Shown here in pieces: positions 47,519 to 60,400 of a DNA stretch of 64,000 nucleotides (positions within the stretch are counted from its first letter, which is position 1; every line of letters begins with the position of its first letter). The translations under genes were made by a program, and so were the position numbers. The stretch comes from Macrotrachela quadricornifera (Eukaryota > Rotifera > Eurotatoria > Philodinida > Philodinidae). Location of the stretch: contig JAJEKB010020160.1 in NCBI GenBank assembly GCA_022393335.1, forward strand, positions 329,370-393,369, given 5' to 3'. The notes beneath the pieces were generated by a model, which made no database searches, was not told where the DNA came from, and was given only the letters and a program-made list of their open reading frames with translations.

Positions 47519-48871
47519 ATTACAAGTAATTTTGAATTTAGATTCACTTTGGTCGAAGAGAGTGATATGTTGGGAAAACTGTAGAAGAGTTTTAAGTTTA
47601 CGATTGTTGCAGAAAAGAGAAGAAAGAAATAATGAGGTGATGAACTAATATCGAAAGTAAATACTTCAACTAAATCTTTTCATATATATAAGATAAACGG
47701 TGTTTTACTTTTGGACTATTGTATTGACGAAAATGTTAACAACCACGACTGTTTTATTCATAGACATCGACACACAATAACATTAAGAAAAATAGAAAAT
47801 GACTTTTCTCTATTGTGGTATTCGGTCGCATAAGAATAAAATCGACTGAAATAAACATACAAAGGCAAAGAATAGATATGAAAGTTCTTGTGAAAGCGTT
47901 TTGACGATCTGAGAGCAATTTTGTGTTGATCTTTTACTTACAGTCAAAAATTTAACAAATAGGGGCAATTATTTATTCTAATGCTAAATATATTGTAAAT
48001 GTCCATTCTAATCATAAAAAGAAAAATACAAATTCACTAACTTTCAAAAAGTGATATAATATCATCATCTTTCAAAAACGATTTACACTATTCAATCACC
48101 TGTTCGCACGTCCAATTCACACTGATACGAAAAATAACAATCTGAAAAAAATTTAAAATAGGTATACGATAAAATATAAACGCATCGTCTAAGTTTGATG
48201 TAGATGTATATGGATGCACTGATACATACAAGGCCATCTGAACAACGATTGCACTAAATATACTTTATATGTTTCAATATAAAACCAACTCAGACTGAAT
48301 CGGATATAAGTTTATTACTTCTTTTTTCTGAACAGTGGCTCAATTCTTTTATTCAATTAGATCAGAAATAATGGTAATCTTTCATTCGCATACAGTCATA
48401 TTTGTCTATATGAAGGTATTATCATCGCTCTTTCCTTTTCTAGTAATGTGCCGTCCTCTTTGAATTTATATTTATGACGACATTCGTCTATTCATAATTT
48501 CATACAACAAATGGTGCTCGTTATCCAGAAGAATAATTTCACATTTTCAGTATATGTCAGATATAATTTGTGAAATATCAACTATATCAGGAACAAAAGC
48601 CATGTCCGTGTAAAAAATATAAACACTTCTCGAATCTTAATTCGACCAATTTTTATATTATGATTTTCTCTTCTTCAGATACCATCAATCGCATAATCGA
48701 TTTACAAAACAAGGAATTTTCCCTAAAATATCTATCTAATGTATTTCTATCAGACATATAAAAACCATATAAACGACAAAATATAGTTAGTTCTTTTGTG
48801 CATTGGATTGTCAAGCGAATTTTTCGATAAACAAGTATGCTAACGGAGTATCTTACATCATCCTACCATCA
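47519..48871. other. Intergenic region
   Basis: No gene, RNA or repeat was recognised upstream of the tandem array. Confidence 0.4.
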
Positions 48872-49345
48872 ATCGTATTTTCATAAACCCTTTTGGTGAA
48901 GTCGTTTACTGATATACCTTCCACCGTATTTGCTAAAACCTCTTTGATGAAGCCGTAGACTAGTGTACCGCTGACCGTATTTGCAAAAACCGTTTTAATC
49001 CATCCGTGGACTGCTATATCTTCGACCGTATTTGCTAAAACCCTTTTGATGAAGCCATAGACTATTATACCGCTGACCGCATTTGCAAAAACCCTTTTGA
49101 CCCATACGTGGACTGCTATACCTTCGATCGTATTTGATAAAACTCCTTTGATCCAACGGTAGACTAGTACACCGTTGACCGTATTTGCAAAAACCCTTCT
49201 GATCCACCCATGAACTGCTATACCTTTGATCGTATTTGATAAAACCCAGTTGATGAAGTCGTAGACTATTATACCGCTGACCGTATTTGCTAAAATCCTT
49301 TTGATCCATCCGTGCATTACTATTCCCTTAATAGTATTTGCAAAA
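48872..49345. repeat. 51-bp tandem array, nine full units plus a partial
   Basis: Copies of a unit beginning A(T/C)CGTATTTGC(A/T)AAAAC recur at exact 51-bp steps: 48872, 48923, 48974, 49025, 49076, 49127, 49178, 49229, 49280 and a partial at 49331. Because 51 is a multiple of 3, the minus strand stays open across the array (49317-48853) with a 17-residue period, alternating versions such as GFIKRVLANTVEDIAVH and GWIKTVFANTVSGTLVY, that is a 102-bp higher-order unit. Whether it is transcribed or translated is unknown; there is no signal peptide or known family. Confidence 0.88.
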
Positions 49346-49577
49346 ACGATTTCCTCGGAATCGTCGATCAGTCTACCTTATATCGTAGCTGAAGGAACGT
49401 TGGTCCAAAGACATGATGAACAAAAACCCTCTAAATTCTCCAGAACGGTCTACTTCAAAAACCCACGGTCTCTTAAACGATTTTTTCGTATATGTGATGT
49501 CTATAAACCCTTGGAAAGTTTTTGTAATGTCGAAGAAAAGACAAGGCTTTTGTATTATACTGTTATTTTTTACAGTG

Positions 49578-49660
49578 TAAGATGCAGCGTGAAAAGCTCT
49601 ACAATTTCCATAAGGTCACTTATGGAAATACCTGCAATTTTTGTTTTCAAAACAGACAAA
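49578..49660. repeat. Solo copy of the terminal sequence of the adjacent MITE
   Basis: GATGCAGCGTGAAAAGCTCT and ACAATTTCC here match the left end of the element at 49781-49994 in the same orientation. Only one end is present, so this is a truncated or solo copy. Confidence 0.65.
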
Positions 49661-49780
49661 ATTTCGAGCAATGAAATTGTGAAGATGCGAAAAGGGCAAT
49701 GTTTTCGATACAAAACGAATTCATTTTTGTTATTTCATTGTTTCATCATCTGATATGCTTTATCAAAAGAAAAACAAAAA

Positions 49781-49994
49781 ATACCACAAGATGCAGCGTG
49801 AAAAGCTCTACAATCTACACAGTAAAGCTTATTGTAATTGTTTTCAAAAAAAGGAAAATTCTATGGGACTAATTTTCTCAATACCCAAAATTTGATTCCT
49901 CAAAACTTTATTGATTTTGAAAACAAAAAGTGTAGCTATAAAATAAGTGGTCCTGTGTAAATTGTAGAGCTTTTCACGCTGCATCTTATGGTAT
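49781..49994. mobile_element. MITE, 214 bp, with ~42-bp TIRs
   Basis: The left end reads ATACCACAAGATGCAGCGTG and continues to AAAAGCTCTACAATCTACACAG. The right end is its reverse complement with two or three differences. TA lies at the extreme of both ends (TACCA...TGGTA), consistent with a TA target site. The interior is A/T-rich with poly-A and no ORF. Confidence 0.82.
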
Positions 49995-51509
49995 ATTTTG
50001 GTTGTTAATACAATATATTAAGGGATTGAAAACTAGTCCGTTCTCACACGTTGTAATCTAGTACAACCAGCACATAATCAACCGAAATTGGTTTTATAGA
50101 TAATTTAATATTATGAGATTAGTTAAAGTACGATCAAATAGCATAGAAAGATAGAGCATTTTTTTCTCTATCAGACTGCATAAAAAGAAATGTTTTTAAA
50201 GCCTACTTTGGAAGAAAAAATTAGAACTCTCACTACTTTTGGTATGCCCTAAGTATATATAGAATGAGGATACCTATGATAAAGCATCCATCCTATTGTA
50301 TTCTGAAAGCTTAGATTCACTTTCAGTTATATGTCATTTCATAGCCCTTTCAAAACTCTACAAAATGGTGCTATTACACTGAGAATTAGTTGTGGCCAAG
50401 ACACTTTGCTGAAGCACACAATACTCATAAGTGCGAAAAATTGACTATTTTGACTAATATTTGACCAATTTTCGCTTGAATCGTCTGACTTCTTACCAAA
50501 ATAAATGTTATATTTGGAATCAGCACAAAAAACTAAGTCGATCCATATAACTTGCAAAATGTTCCATTGACTTTCATTTTTCTAGAAAAAATTCAGCGGT
50601 GGCCCCCTCATGGATGGACCAAAAATTAAAACGCATCACAACACGAGTCTGGTTTTACAATTGAAAATCTGTGCGAATAAAGTCACTTGATGATGATAAG
50701 TAAGATTCATATATATATTGATATTTTTGAATAAATTCATGAGGTAAGTATTCTTATTTATATTGTGTATTCAACGATTTTTCTTTTTATGGTACTATTG
50801 ATCGAACATTTTTACTAGCAAGAAACACTCAAAGACAAAATCTTATAAAAGATTTTAAATAAAGATTTGTATATTTGACTTTATTTGGCTCGCTTCAACA
50901 AATTTAATAACAAGATCCGATCTAAATTCGTTCATTTCATAAATTTAAAATACTCTCATTCAATCAGCTGAATTCGAAATAAAAGTGTCTGGTCATTCTT
51001 TTGTATGAAATTGTAAATTGATTATATTGAAATTCTGAAACTCAAAAATTTTATCTGAAGTCTTGTGAAACGAGCTTTTCCAGATTTTTGACACTTTTTC
51101 TATCGTTTTGATTGTTAGTAGAGAATAAAAATACGATAGGAAGTCGAATTTTTGCAACTAGATTCGTTCTTGATGTTGAATGATTGAGTTTAATGCAGAA
51201 AAATACTAACTATGGAAGATCTCTTAAATGTCATACAACAAAATCAAATGTAAAATAGAAAATGAGAAAGACAAGTAAATATCAAAATAAGAATCTTTAA
51301 ACAAGTCATGAAGATCAAGCACAAGTAGGTATTGGTGGTGCTGTTCGTGTGGTGAGCCAAAATTCGAGCCATTTTTGTGCAGCAATTTGACGAAAGTAGT
51401 TGGTTGAAATGAGTTTGACGGCAATAATAAAAACAAGACAATAAAATACTCGTTGTTGTAATAATTTTCGATCTTCAATGAATATACCTGACGCAATACT
51501 ACCACCCAG
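49995..51509. other. Intergenic region
   Basis: AT-rich sequence with scattered short open frames of no family signal. Confidence 0.4.
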
Positions 51510-51790
51510 GTGGAATTAGCACCGTCGTAAACGATCGTTCACGGAGAAAAAAGATAATAAACGGAGATCGTAAACGAGTCCCGTTTACAACGAGCGTATA
51601 CGAAGGAAAACGATAAAATACGGATTTCGTACACGGTAGTCGTAAAAAAATACATAGTTTTGAGGATTTTGTATCAGATACTCCGTATACGCAGTTAAGC
51701 GACTATCGTATACGCTCGTGTGACATCGTACACCATCATATACGGTCGTATACGATCATTGTATATCACTACATAATTTACGCCTATCTA
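51510..51790. repeat. Cluster of CGTATACG/CGTAAACG motifs, probable transposon remnant
   Basis: About 280 bp is crowded with near-palindromic CGTATACG, CGTAAACGA and CGGTCGTATACG motifs in both orientations, far above background in this AT-rich DNA. A related set (CGGTCGTAAACGACTG, CGTATACGGTCGTATATGACC) occurs at 62057-62110. This resembles the subterminal motif arrays of the hAT-like MITEs, but I could not define ends. Confidence 0.5.
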
Positions 51791-52098
51791 CTGCATTTTT
51801 TGTTCAAAAGTGTTTAATAGTAACTAAAACATTTTTAATTGTTGATCATACAGGTCTTCACTTAGTGAACATATGAAAAATATAGCTCAAATACTTTTAA
51901 AAAGAAAAAGAAGAATATAGAAAAATGATTTTTTTTCTTTCCTTTTCTTCGGCGGTGTTGTGTAAGATTTACATGACGGAAAGATAAGAGAGAGGAAAGA
52001 AAAAAGAGACATATATATATATATATACGTTATTTTCTTTAAATGGTTCGTTTTATTAGATTATTATTACCAAGCACGAAGAAAAAGTATACATAGTT

Positions 52099-52890
52099 GG
52101 GTAAACTACGTTTCGTACCACCTATTACAAACGTCTGACAGCATGACCGGGTGCTCAGAATCGAAAATTTTTTTTGGCGATTTTTCATAGGAGTTCGTGA
52201 AAGTAACTTTTTTTAGAGATTTATGCCGGGAGTTCGGAAATAAATTTTATTTTTGAGGAGTATTACGGATGTTCGGAAATACTATTTTACAGAAGATCGT
52301 AATAAAAAAAATAAAATACGTCTGGCGGACCGGTTCAAAGTTTAGAATAGAATGTTTTTGGCAATGTCTGATATAGTCCTGGAGATCGTAACGACCAACA
52401 TTGGATGACGCCTGTAGTATAAGTTAAGAATGACAGGAAGTTCGTGAATAAATATACCAGGAGATCGTTACGAACATAATCACTTTTTTTTCGATTTTTC
52501 TTATCGACTATGATAATCTGAAGACCGGCATATTACTTAAAATTTTCGTGACAATGCGTAGAATTTAACTTATTCCCGAACATCCTGTTGTTTTCATTCC
52601 GATTACCCCGTAATTTCGTTACGACCATCCTGTATTGATCGGTACGGACTCCTGCACTTCCTCATTCCGATCTCCAATCAAAGTTTCTGTTTGATCTTTA
52701 AGGAGTGGTGGTAAATGTTACTCACGATCTTCCGGACATATTTCATCACGGACATCCTGTTTCTTTCATTAAATTTTGTCATTCCGACATCCTTGACGAA
52801 AATTTTGAATAATTTTTTTGCTGAAAGTTCGTAACAGACACCTGCTACAGGAGTTCGGAATGACGAGGTGGTACGAAACGTAGTTTTCCC
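52099..52890. mobile_element. TIR element, 792 bp, with inverted subterminal motif arrays
   Basis: The left end GGGTAAACTACGTTTCGTAC and the right end, reverse-complemented, GGGAAAACTACGTTTCGTAC pair, extending to ACCACCT. Flanking GTT on both sides may be a 3-bp target duplication. The left half carries many GGAGTTCGGAA/GGAGATCGTAACGA-type motifs, and the right half carries them inverted (CATTCCGATC, TTCGTTACGACC), so the whole element is quasi-palindromic. No transposase frame is present. Confidence 0.78.
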
Positions 52891-53366
52891 GTTAACTTGG
52901 AAAAACTTAAGATATCAACAGCCCAGAAGATGATATACAGTGAGGACTAAGAATATCGAATATGATTCATTTTTTATATTTTCCATCGCTATCTTCTATG
53001 CTACAAAAAACTCAATAACAGCTTGGTGGTTCTTGAAGCTTTGCAAGTCAGAAATGATGTCTTGCTCGTTACTTCTGAATAAAAATACCTTCAAGTAATC
53101 ACATTCATCTGTAGAAGCTTTGTGTGGAGAAATACAAGATTAACATTTCTATCAGTTGTATATGGGGAGATATGAATTTTAGAACCGGTTTATTTTTGAT
53201 GCAAAAAATGACAAGTGTAGCGGGTATAAATAATCATAGACATCGTCGAATCATCGTGCGAAAGAAGTAGTATGATAAAATTCATCTAACTATAACTATC
53301 AATAAAAATTGGCATAGTCTTCGCATTAATCACACGACTTTATGTCGTCATCTAGCAACATTTTGA
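52891..53366. other. Intergenic region 3' of the LamG-like gene
   Basis: No feature was recognised. Confidence 0.35.
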
Positions 53367-55352
53367 TTATCCAACGCTATTGAGTTGATATCGATAAGTA
53401 ACACAACTCTGATTAATTGCGACATTAAATAAGGATACTTGTTTAATTACTGCACCTCCCGCTGACGAAAAACCACGGTTTAGATCTGTCCACCAGCCTA
53501 CACGCACATCACCTGAGCCCGTGTTGTAAATAGGATTCGACCGAGTAAGGCAGACTGATGCAAGTAAATCAACATATATACATAATTGTGAATTAGTATT
53601 GGAGTATGTGGCACATACTTGATGGAAAGCACCGTTTTGAAGTATACTCTGACTAATTGCAATATTAGGATTATCATACGCACCACACATACCAAATACA
53701 GTGATGTGACTAGCATCTGCGATTGCTACAGCAAAATGTTGATTGCATCCTCCATTCGCTGTTGTTAGAGTTGAGCCGATCGAAAATATAATATGGTCCA
53801 CATTTGCTGAAGTCGCTCGAAATGTTGCACAACCACTACGAGGAAGATTACCGCTTATAAGCGTATTGGCACCCGAATATGTCAGACTCGTTCCTTGAGC
53901 ACTTGATGGCATTTCCCAGAATGGTACACATACTGGACCTAAAAAGAAATAGATCTTAACGAAGGTAAATATTCCTGTGACATGTAATTCTAAAGTATAA
54001 GATTTAGATAATAAACAAATAATATTCTAAACAAGGAGGAATGAGTTAAAGTCATCCTACGCTTTGTTTCCAGTTCGTCGTAATATATTTCACAATGAAA
54101 TAGTTATGAAGAAGAATAGTTTGATGCACGAAGTCCACGTTAATTAATTCAGTGATTTTTCATTCAAGAGTAATGAGATCGGAATTCTCATTTTCTTAAT
54201 GTAATACTAGTAAACTTATGAAATAAATATGGATATTTTATAGAAAAAGTAAAAGATGAACTTTCTCACCCGTAGTTGTTGTGGTTGCTGAAGTACTGGT
54301 TGTTGTCGTCGTTGTTGTCGCCGTTGTCGTTGTTGTTGTTGTAGATGTTGTCGACGTTGTTGTTGTCGTCGTTGTCGTTGTTGTCGTTGTTGTTGTTGTG
54401 GATGTTGTCGTCGTTGTTGTTTTCGTTGTCGTTGTTGTAGTTGTGGTTGTCGTTGTTGTGGTAGTCGCAGTTGTTGTTGTTGTAGTAGTCGTAGTTGTCG
54501 TTGTTGTTGTTGTTGCAGTGGTTGTTGTAGCAGTCGTTGCAGTAGTAGTTGTTGCTGTAGTTTTAGTTGTACTTGTAATAGTCATTTCAGTTGCTAAAAG
54601 TGGAATAGTTCATTTTAGTAAAACAATTTTTTAATTGGATTTCTAATCTGAAACTTATATCTCAATCCATTGACTATTACTCAGACAATCTTGTTTGAAT
54701 TTAAGTATTATTCTTAACCATTGTTATTCAGCTTCTGTTTCCATAAAACCACGATGTAATGATCAGGAGATAAGTGAATTATATAAAAGTTTTAACAAGG
54801 GTGTTCTTCTTATCCTAGAACTTTCATTTAGATGTTAATAGGACTATTAGTACCTTTTAGAATAAAGCAACTGACTGCATTTATCAAAGCTGTTAGACTA
54901 AGATAGTGTCTGATATGTGTCTGAAAAAAACACCCAGAAACTATCGAGATTTATTGACACCTACTTGCGCTGGCTGAGTTAAATAGACCAAGTCCTCCAC
55001 AAATGCCCAAAGCTGCTCCACAAATTGCAAAGAAAGTCAGACCCAAGATCAACGCTCCACGTTTTGAGCGTAATACCTTCCTTTAAGAATAGAAAAGTAT
55101 GTACATGTATAAAAGTGAAGAAATACTAACATAATCTTTGCAGTTTTTCCACTTTTGTCAGGAACGTCCTTCACACTTTCAAGATCAGCTGTAATATTAC
55201 GCACTGATGTCGGAGACGTCTGATCGCTCTAAAAATGTCGGGCAGAAATATATTTAAGTGGTTCAGTGATGAATTTTGAATATTTCTACCCTAGTTTTCG
55301 ATGGCAGATAACGATAAGGCATATACATCTTTCCTTGAGTACTAGTCGGCAT
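53367..55352 (-). CDS. Type II membrane protein with poly-Thr stalk and LamG-like ectodomain
   Basis: Exons 55352-55290, 55228-55131, 55080-54965, 54593-54270 and 53938-53367 join to 390 aa. The cytoplasmic N-terminus (about 1-57) contains SKRG just before a TM helix (GALILGLTFFAICGAALGIC, about 60-82). Then a stalk of roughly 100 residues is almost only Thr with some Ala, Ser and Lys, encoded by an ACN-repeat microsatellite (about 54278-54585). The C-terminal ~190 residues contain CATFRATSANVDHIIFSIGS, HFAVAIADASHITVFG, HQVCATYSNTNSQLCIYVD and VRVGWWTDL, fitting a LamG/concanavalin-like jellyroll fold. Ligand binding, likely glycan, is inferred. The stalk and topology parallel 5503-6371 with a different ectodomain. 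The exon 3/4 junction requires donor A|GTAGGT, which keeps frame. Length of the Thr tract is probably polymorphic. Confidence 0.78.
54278..54585. repeat. ACN trinucleotide microsatellite (Thr stalk)
   Basis: About 300 bp of imperfect (ACA/ACT/ACG/GCA/ACC) triplets on the minus strand encode the Thr stalk of the LamG-like protein. The plus strand reads as poly-Val, which is a shadow. Mixed codons rather than a pure repeat suggest selection for Thr. Confidence 0.85.
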
Positions 55353-55972
55353 CTTCTTGTTTTATGTTACACTTTGAACAATGATATATTATTGAGTGTC
55401 TGCTGTTCTGAAAGTATTTCTTCGCAATTGACAAAAAAAAATATTGGCATGAATGTTTAGTTTATTGATGTATATTTCTTCAGTTTAATGTAAAACAACA
55501 CTTCACTTCTAATGCACTTCTATTACATCAGTCGCAAAAGAGAACGTGGATGAATTTCAAACTTTAAGTGTCCTGAATGACTCGATTGACAAATAGAAGA
55601 AAATGGATATTTTCTACATTTAGTTCAATCTACGCGTTTTGGACAGTCGTTCTATTTTAATTTGCATTCATCAAAAAATTCATCATGAACTATTCAAAAA
55701 GCTTAGGTAACGTTAGAAGTTTGTTAAAATTATCATGCACTATTTTGAAACGATATAAATATCAATAAAAAAAACTGTGTCATCATTTATAGTTATAATC
55801 AAATCATCTGTAAGAACACTAAAACCTAGTCAAGCCACATACGTAATAAATTTTAGTGAAATCGATATGTGATGTTTCGCTTTAAAAGTATACACCATTC
55901 CGTTAATTTTACAGCATGTAGAGTTATCGGAGAAAGTCTTCGAAATGTGACACTGGACAAATATTACAATCG

Positions 55973-57423
55973 TTATAGTACCAATTTAATATCATTCATA
56001 GTTGCTGCTTCAATATCTAGATATTTAACATGATCAGGTACGACAGAACAAATATGCTCCACCAACGAAAGGTTTGTTGTAAATTGGTAGTCAAAGAATA
56101 TCTCCAATGAACGAAGATGATCAGTTTTTTGGAATAAATCGAGTAATTTTTCTTGCATTTTCGAAAGAAATTCTGTATCAAAGGAAAGTTGCATTCTCAG
56201 CTTTGTAATTTGCGACAAATCAATCAACATGGTTATATAATGGCATGAGTCCAATACATACTCCGAAAGTTCAAGTTCAGTGATTCGATGGAAAAAAGTT
56301 TGTCAATATGATTGGTTCTAAATAAAGAGATATTAATATTTTTTTCCACGTATTCACTTACATCAGTTGTGAAAAGTGCAGTATTTTGAATTGTTGACGA
56401 GACAATGATTGGACCGAAGAATTGATATTCCAGTCGGTCAAGCATATCTGGTGCTGAACAAACCAATAGTTCTTCCATGATAGTATCATAGATAAAATGC
56501 ACTGGCCAACGCTTTTCATCAAGTCAGAATGGTGTTCGAAATTCGATTGTACTTATTTTAATCATACGAGAATTCTGTGATCGAAAACAAAATTCAAATC
56601 GGTTGAGTGAGAGTAGTTTTGTTTGAATTAATTTATCCCATAAAAAAATAATGAACATGACATCATCGACAGAACCTTCTAATAACAAATTTTATTTATT
56701 GATAAAGAGTCGTTTCATGGTTAGTGAAGTTAGTTGTAAATATATAGTGGAAAAATCGTCAAACTCGTTCTTAATATCTAAATTGAAACTGTCCACGACA
56801 ACAGTTTTAAGATGCGGTAAGTATTGAAGAATAATAATGAATTGTTGACGTGTACAATAATTAATGGTCAAATTTGTGATAGAACATGAAGGAGGCCATT
56901 GAAATGGATCATTTAATAGTAAGTCAACAATACATGTTAATTTTCTAAGTGTTTGCCGTGTCATTGTTGATGAGAGAAGACATAATGTGGTGTTGTTATA
57001 AGTTTGATTACGTGGTCGATGGATCAATAGGGATGTGAGGGAACTATTCGTTGCATGTTGGAGAAAAGTATCAAGATGCATTTCATCAGCTAGAAAAATA
57101 GATAAAGATCCGAGTCGAATGAATTGCCGAATGTTAAATATGGAAAGAAATAGTTCGATTTGACCTGGTGTCTCTTCATCGTCAGATATTACGAGTGAAA
57201 CAACATTTCCGGGTCGTATGATCCTGCATAACCGATAAAAATTCGATTTGGAAATGGATTGTAAATTCAATACATAGTTTTCATAAGATTCTGGTAGTGC
57301 TCGTAATTGAGTGCATACAGAACGCAGTGATAATAGAAATGATGGTGTATCGAGATGCGTTAGAATACGATAGAGAAGTTCATTGGGTAGACTAAGAAAT
57401 GGGGATGAATTTGTATTCGACAT
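55973..57423 (-). pseudogene. F-box protein pseudogene, single exon
   Basis: The N-terminus (from 57423) carries an F-box: FLSLPNELLYRILTHLDTPS, LRSVCTQLRAL (about 8-50). F-box proteins recruit substrates to SCF ubiquitin ligases. Downstream repeats (SLVISDDEETPG, LGSLSIFLADEMHLDTFLQH, ITNLTINYC, PHLKTVVVDSFNLD) form leucine-rich substrate-binding repeats. The frame stops at TAA 56692 after 243 codons, then continues in the same frame to a TGA near 56524, opens again (56502-56233), and shifts by one base near 56250 to continue with LRSLEIFFDYQ and VKYLDIEAATMND to 55973. Three lesions in one continuous homology mark a pseudogene, though the 243-codon part could still be expressed. Confidence 0.78.
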
Positions 57424-60400
57424 TGATTTCTGTCATATTGTAGCTCAAACAAATCATTCCTATTTATGTATATATTTATGATTATTTTCATGAGCAAAAG
57501 GAATTACTCCATGATCTATTGAGTGTGACAAAGGTACGGGAAGAATTTTTTCTTATGTTGGAGAAAAAGAATTTCTTTTTCTCATACAGTGGGTATGTTT
57601 GTCAAACGTGAGTGTTGACAAGGAGAACAATTATTTTATCGACATACTACTGTAAAAACTGAGTTTTATTATGACTTTACTTTAAATATATAGATTTAAT
57701 ATGAAAGGAATATAACTGATGGCAAAGGTCGGTTCAAAAAAATTAAATGGTGAAAACTCGATTAAGTATGTATATATTAAAATATTCAATGGTGTTGGTA
57801 ATAATGCACTCAATTAATTTTCTTTCGACGAGGGAAAATGTTGTGACCAATTCCATGCTGACCATTCCTAGAAAAAAACTGTATGTTCAATCTTTATTTA
57901 CTTGACATGTTGGAGAATCTACATATACTTAACAAATTACCACCTATGGCTAGATTGATAATAAATGGCCTACAAATATGTTGAAGAATCATCATATGAT
58001 TATTTGTTACAATGTGCGTACAGACAAATGAATACGCACGCAATTAATCATAACCCACTTGCTCCATTACATTTATTTCATTGTTATCTGACTAATAGAT
58101 CTTACCTATATGTCTGTTTTTTGACAACTATAATATAAATGATACATTGTTGATCCAAAAATAAAGTCGACAAACGAGGATGTCTTCATACAGCTTATCC
58201 ATTCTAGCATAATTCATAGTAGCAATGAAAAAAGAAAAAGCAGAAATACTCAATACAATTAGAAGAAAGAATATCATTATCTAATGTTGATTGCCAAAGG
58301 CTGATGTACGAACAAGACCATGTGAGAGAAATCGTTTCCAAGCTTTATTTGAAAGGACATCTACACTGTATCTTTTATAAAACAAATAAAATATGATAAA
58401 ACGTTATAACATAAGACAAATATATTATAAAAGACAATATAATCTAATTAATATATAATGAAGAGTAATAAATACAAAACTTTGTCGCTCTACTCTCTCT
58501 TGATTTGCTATAGGAAGCCTAACTAATTTGCATGCAATTTTATTTGACTAGATCCCGGTCAAATAACTTTGCTGTTTCACAGCAGAAAATACTGAGTATT
58601 TTAAGCGAAAAAATTCACAAACCTAAAACAAATCTGATCGGTATATCTCCTGATAAGTAATGTTTTTGTTGAGAATATTCTCACAAATACTGAAGTACTT
58701 TGTTAGAATTTCAAAACACACTTGTTAATGTATCCAACATCGTTATGATTTTCATAATTAAAATTCATCAGATTATTGCAAGATGTTGATACCCTATTGA
58801 AGGTACTTATCTAGTAATTATTGGAAAGTATTCTTAAAAGGAAAACACTGAGAGAATTTATTGATTATTCTTGATTTATAAATACACATTGTTTATAACT
58901 TTGTAAATTTTTAAATATCTAGATATATAATTAAGTAATCAAAATGAAAGGTATTCAATGAATGTGTATTAGAAACATCCACTCAATAATAATCATTTTA
59001 ATAGTTTTCCAGTAAAACTTCTTTCTAATATAATGGTTATAATAAAACTCATAATATCCGGATCTGTCATATATATCTCATTTAGGCATTTTGTACCCTC
59101 AAAAAAATTTGTAACTCTGAGGCACATAGTTTGTATTCCATTTTGGATTTTCGAGCTTCTGCTTTCATGAGCTGATTTTGATCAAAATGAATCATGTTTC
59201 TCAAAAGAACTTTTTATTTTGTTTCTCGAGTTACTTGCAATGTGCAACACTGTCTTGAAGGATAGACTAAAGATGATTGGCATACATTATACCCTATTAG
59301 TTTTTGCTTAAATTTCTCTGTTTTCTGACGAAAATAAAGTTAGGTATAGATACGTCACAAATCTAAGCCGTATGAGTCAAAAGAACCGAATAATGAAAAC
59401 TGCTGAACACCAGATTTACGAACTCAATGTGTTGATCACTTCTTTCTTCATCGATTAGTTCGATAATCATTGCTGTTCCCATAAATTAGATCGTTAAACA
59501 ACTTATTCTATCGTTTTACGAATCTCTTCAACTTCCAAACGGCTTAATGTATGCAGTTTAAACTTATGTAATCTGAAAAAGATCTGTGAAAACTACCTTC
59601 TAGAATAAATTAAGTTATGAAATAAAACTAGTTCGGTTCAAAAACACTGATCATTCTCTCATCTCGTATATTACGGAAGCTGGACAGCTAACACCAGTTC
59701 ATTTAGTTGATGTGCAATTGTCGTACATCTAGCTCTAGATATTTTGATTTATTTCGTTATTTTCTACCTTCTATATCGTATTTGACTAACATATAATAAT
59801 GTTATTTACGAAATAAGTCTATTTAAACATACTCATAGCATAGAAAACTATAAATATCCCAAAGAAAATGGTTTTGATTAAATTGATTGTTTAGCACGAC
59901 GTAGTGAAAGATTTTATATTATTTCCCAGGATAGCATTGTTTTTAATGGTGTAATATAACTATGGAATTGTTCTGTGTAAAAAGTGAATATTAAAATTGA
60001 TTTTTAATATTAAATATTGCAAAATAATATCATCTGTTAGAAAGGTAATTCCTTTCAACAGTTTTTCTCCATTAATCTTCTCTTTTGAAAAGAAGATGTA
60101 CCTCACCGATGCATTCTAGCGTAGAAAAAATTCTACCTTACTTATAATCCATTTCATATCTCGTATATTCCGTTTGAAAATTAGGATATGCCAGCCCTGG
60201 TGATATCTTATAAAATTTATATTTTGTTAATACTTTTATATGTAATTAAGGATAATATTTAGATGAAATAAAAGAAAATTTTTTAATAGAAAGAAGAGGA
60301 AGAGTAAATGAAAGTTTAAGAAGAAATTAAATAGTTTAGTTAAATGAAAATATAAAATAAAAAATATTAAAAGAATGGAAAATTTCTCATTAGAAAAACT

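Noticed and set aside
48872..49345. CRISPR-like array
   Set aside because: Units are contiguous with no unique spacers and the context is eukaryotic; it is a plain tandem repeat.
49301..49753. Plus-strand 150-codon frame next to the 51-bp array
   Set aside because: It crosses the end of the array and a solo MITE end, with no family signal.
54281..54634. Plus-strand poly-Val open frame
   Set aside because: It is the reverse complement of the Thr-coding microsatellite, which has splice sites and a domain continuation on the minus strand.
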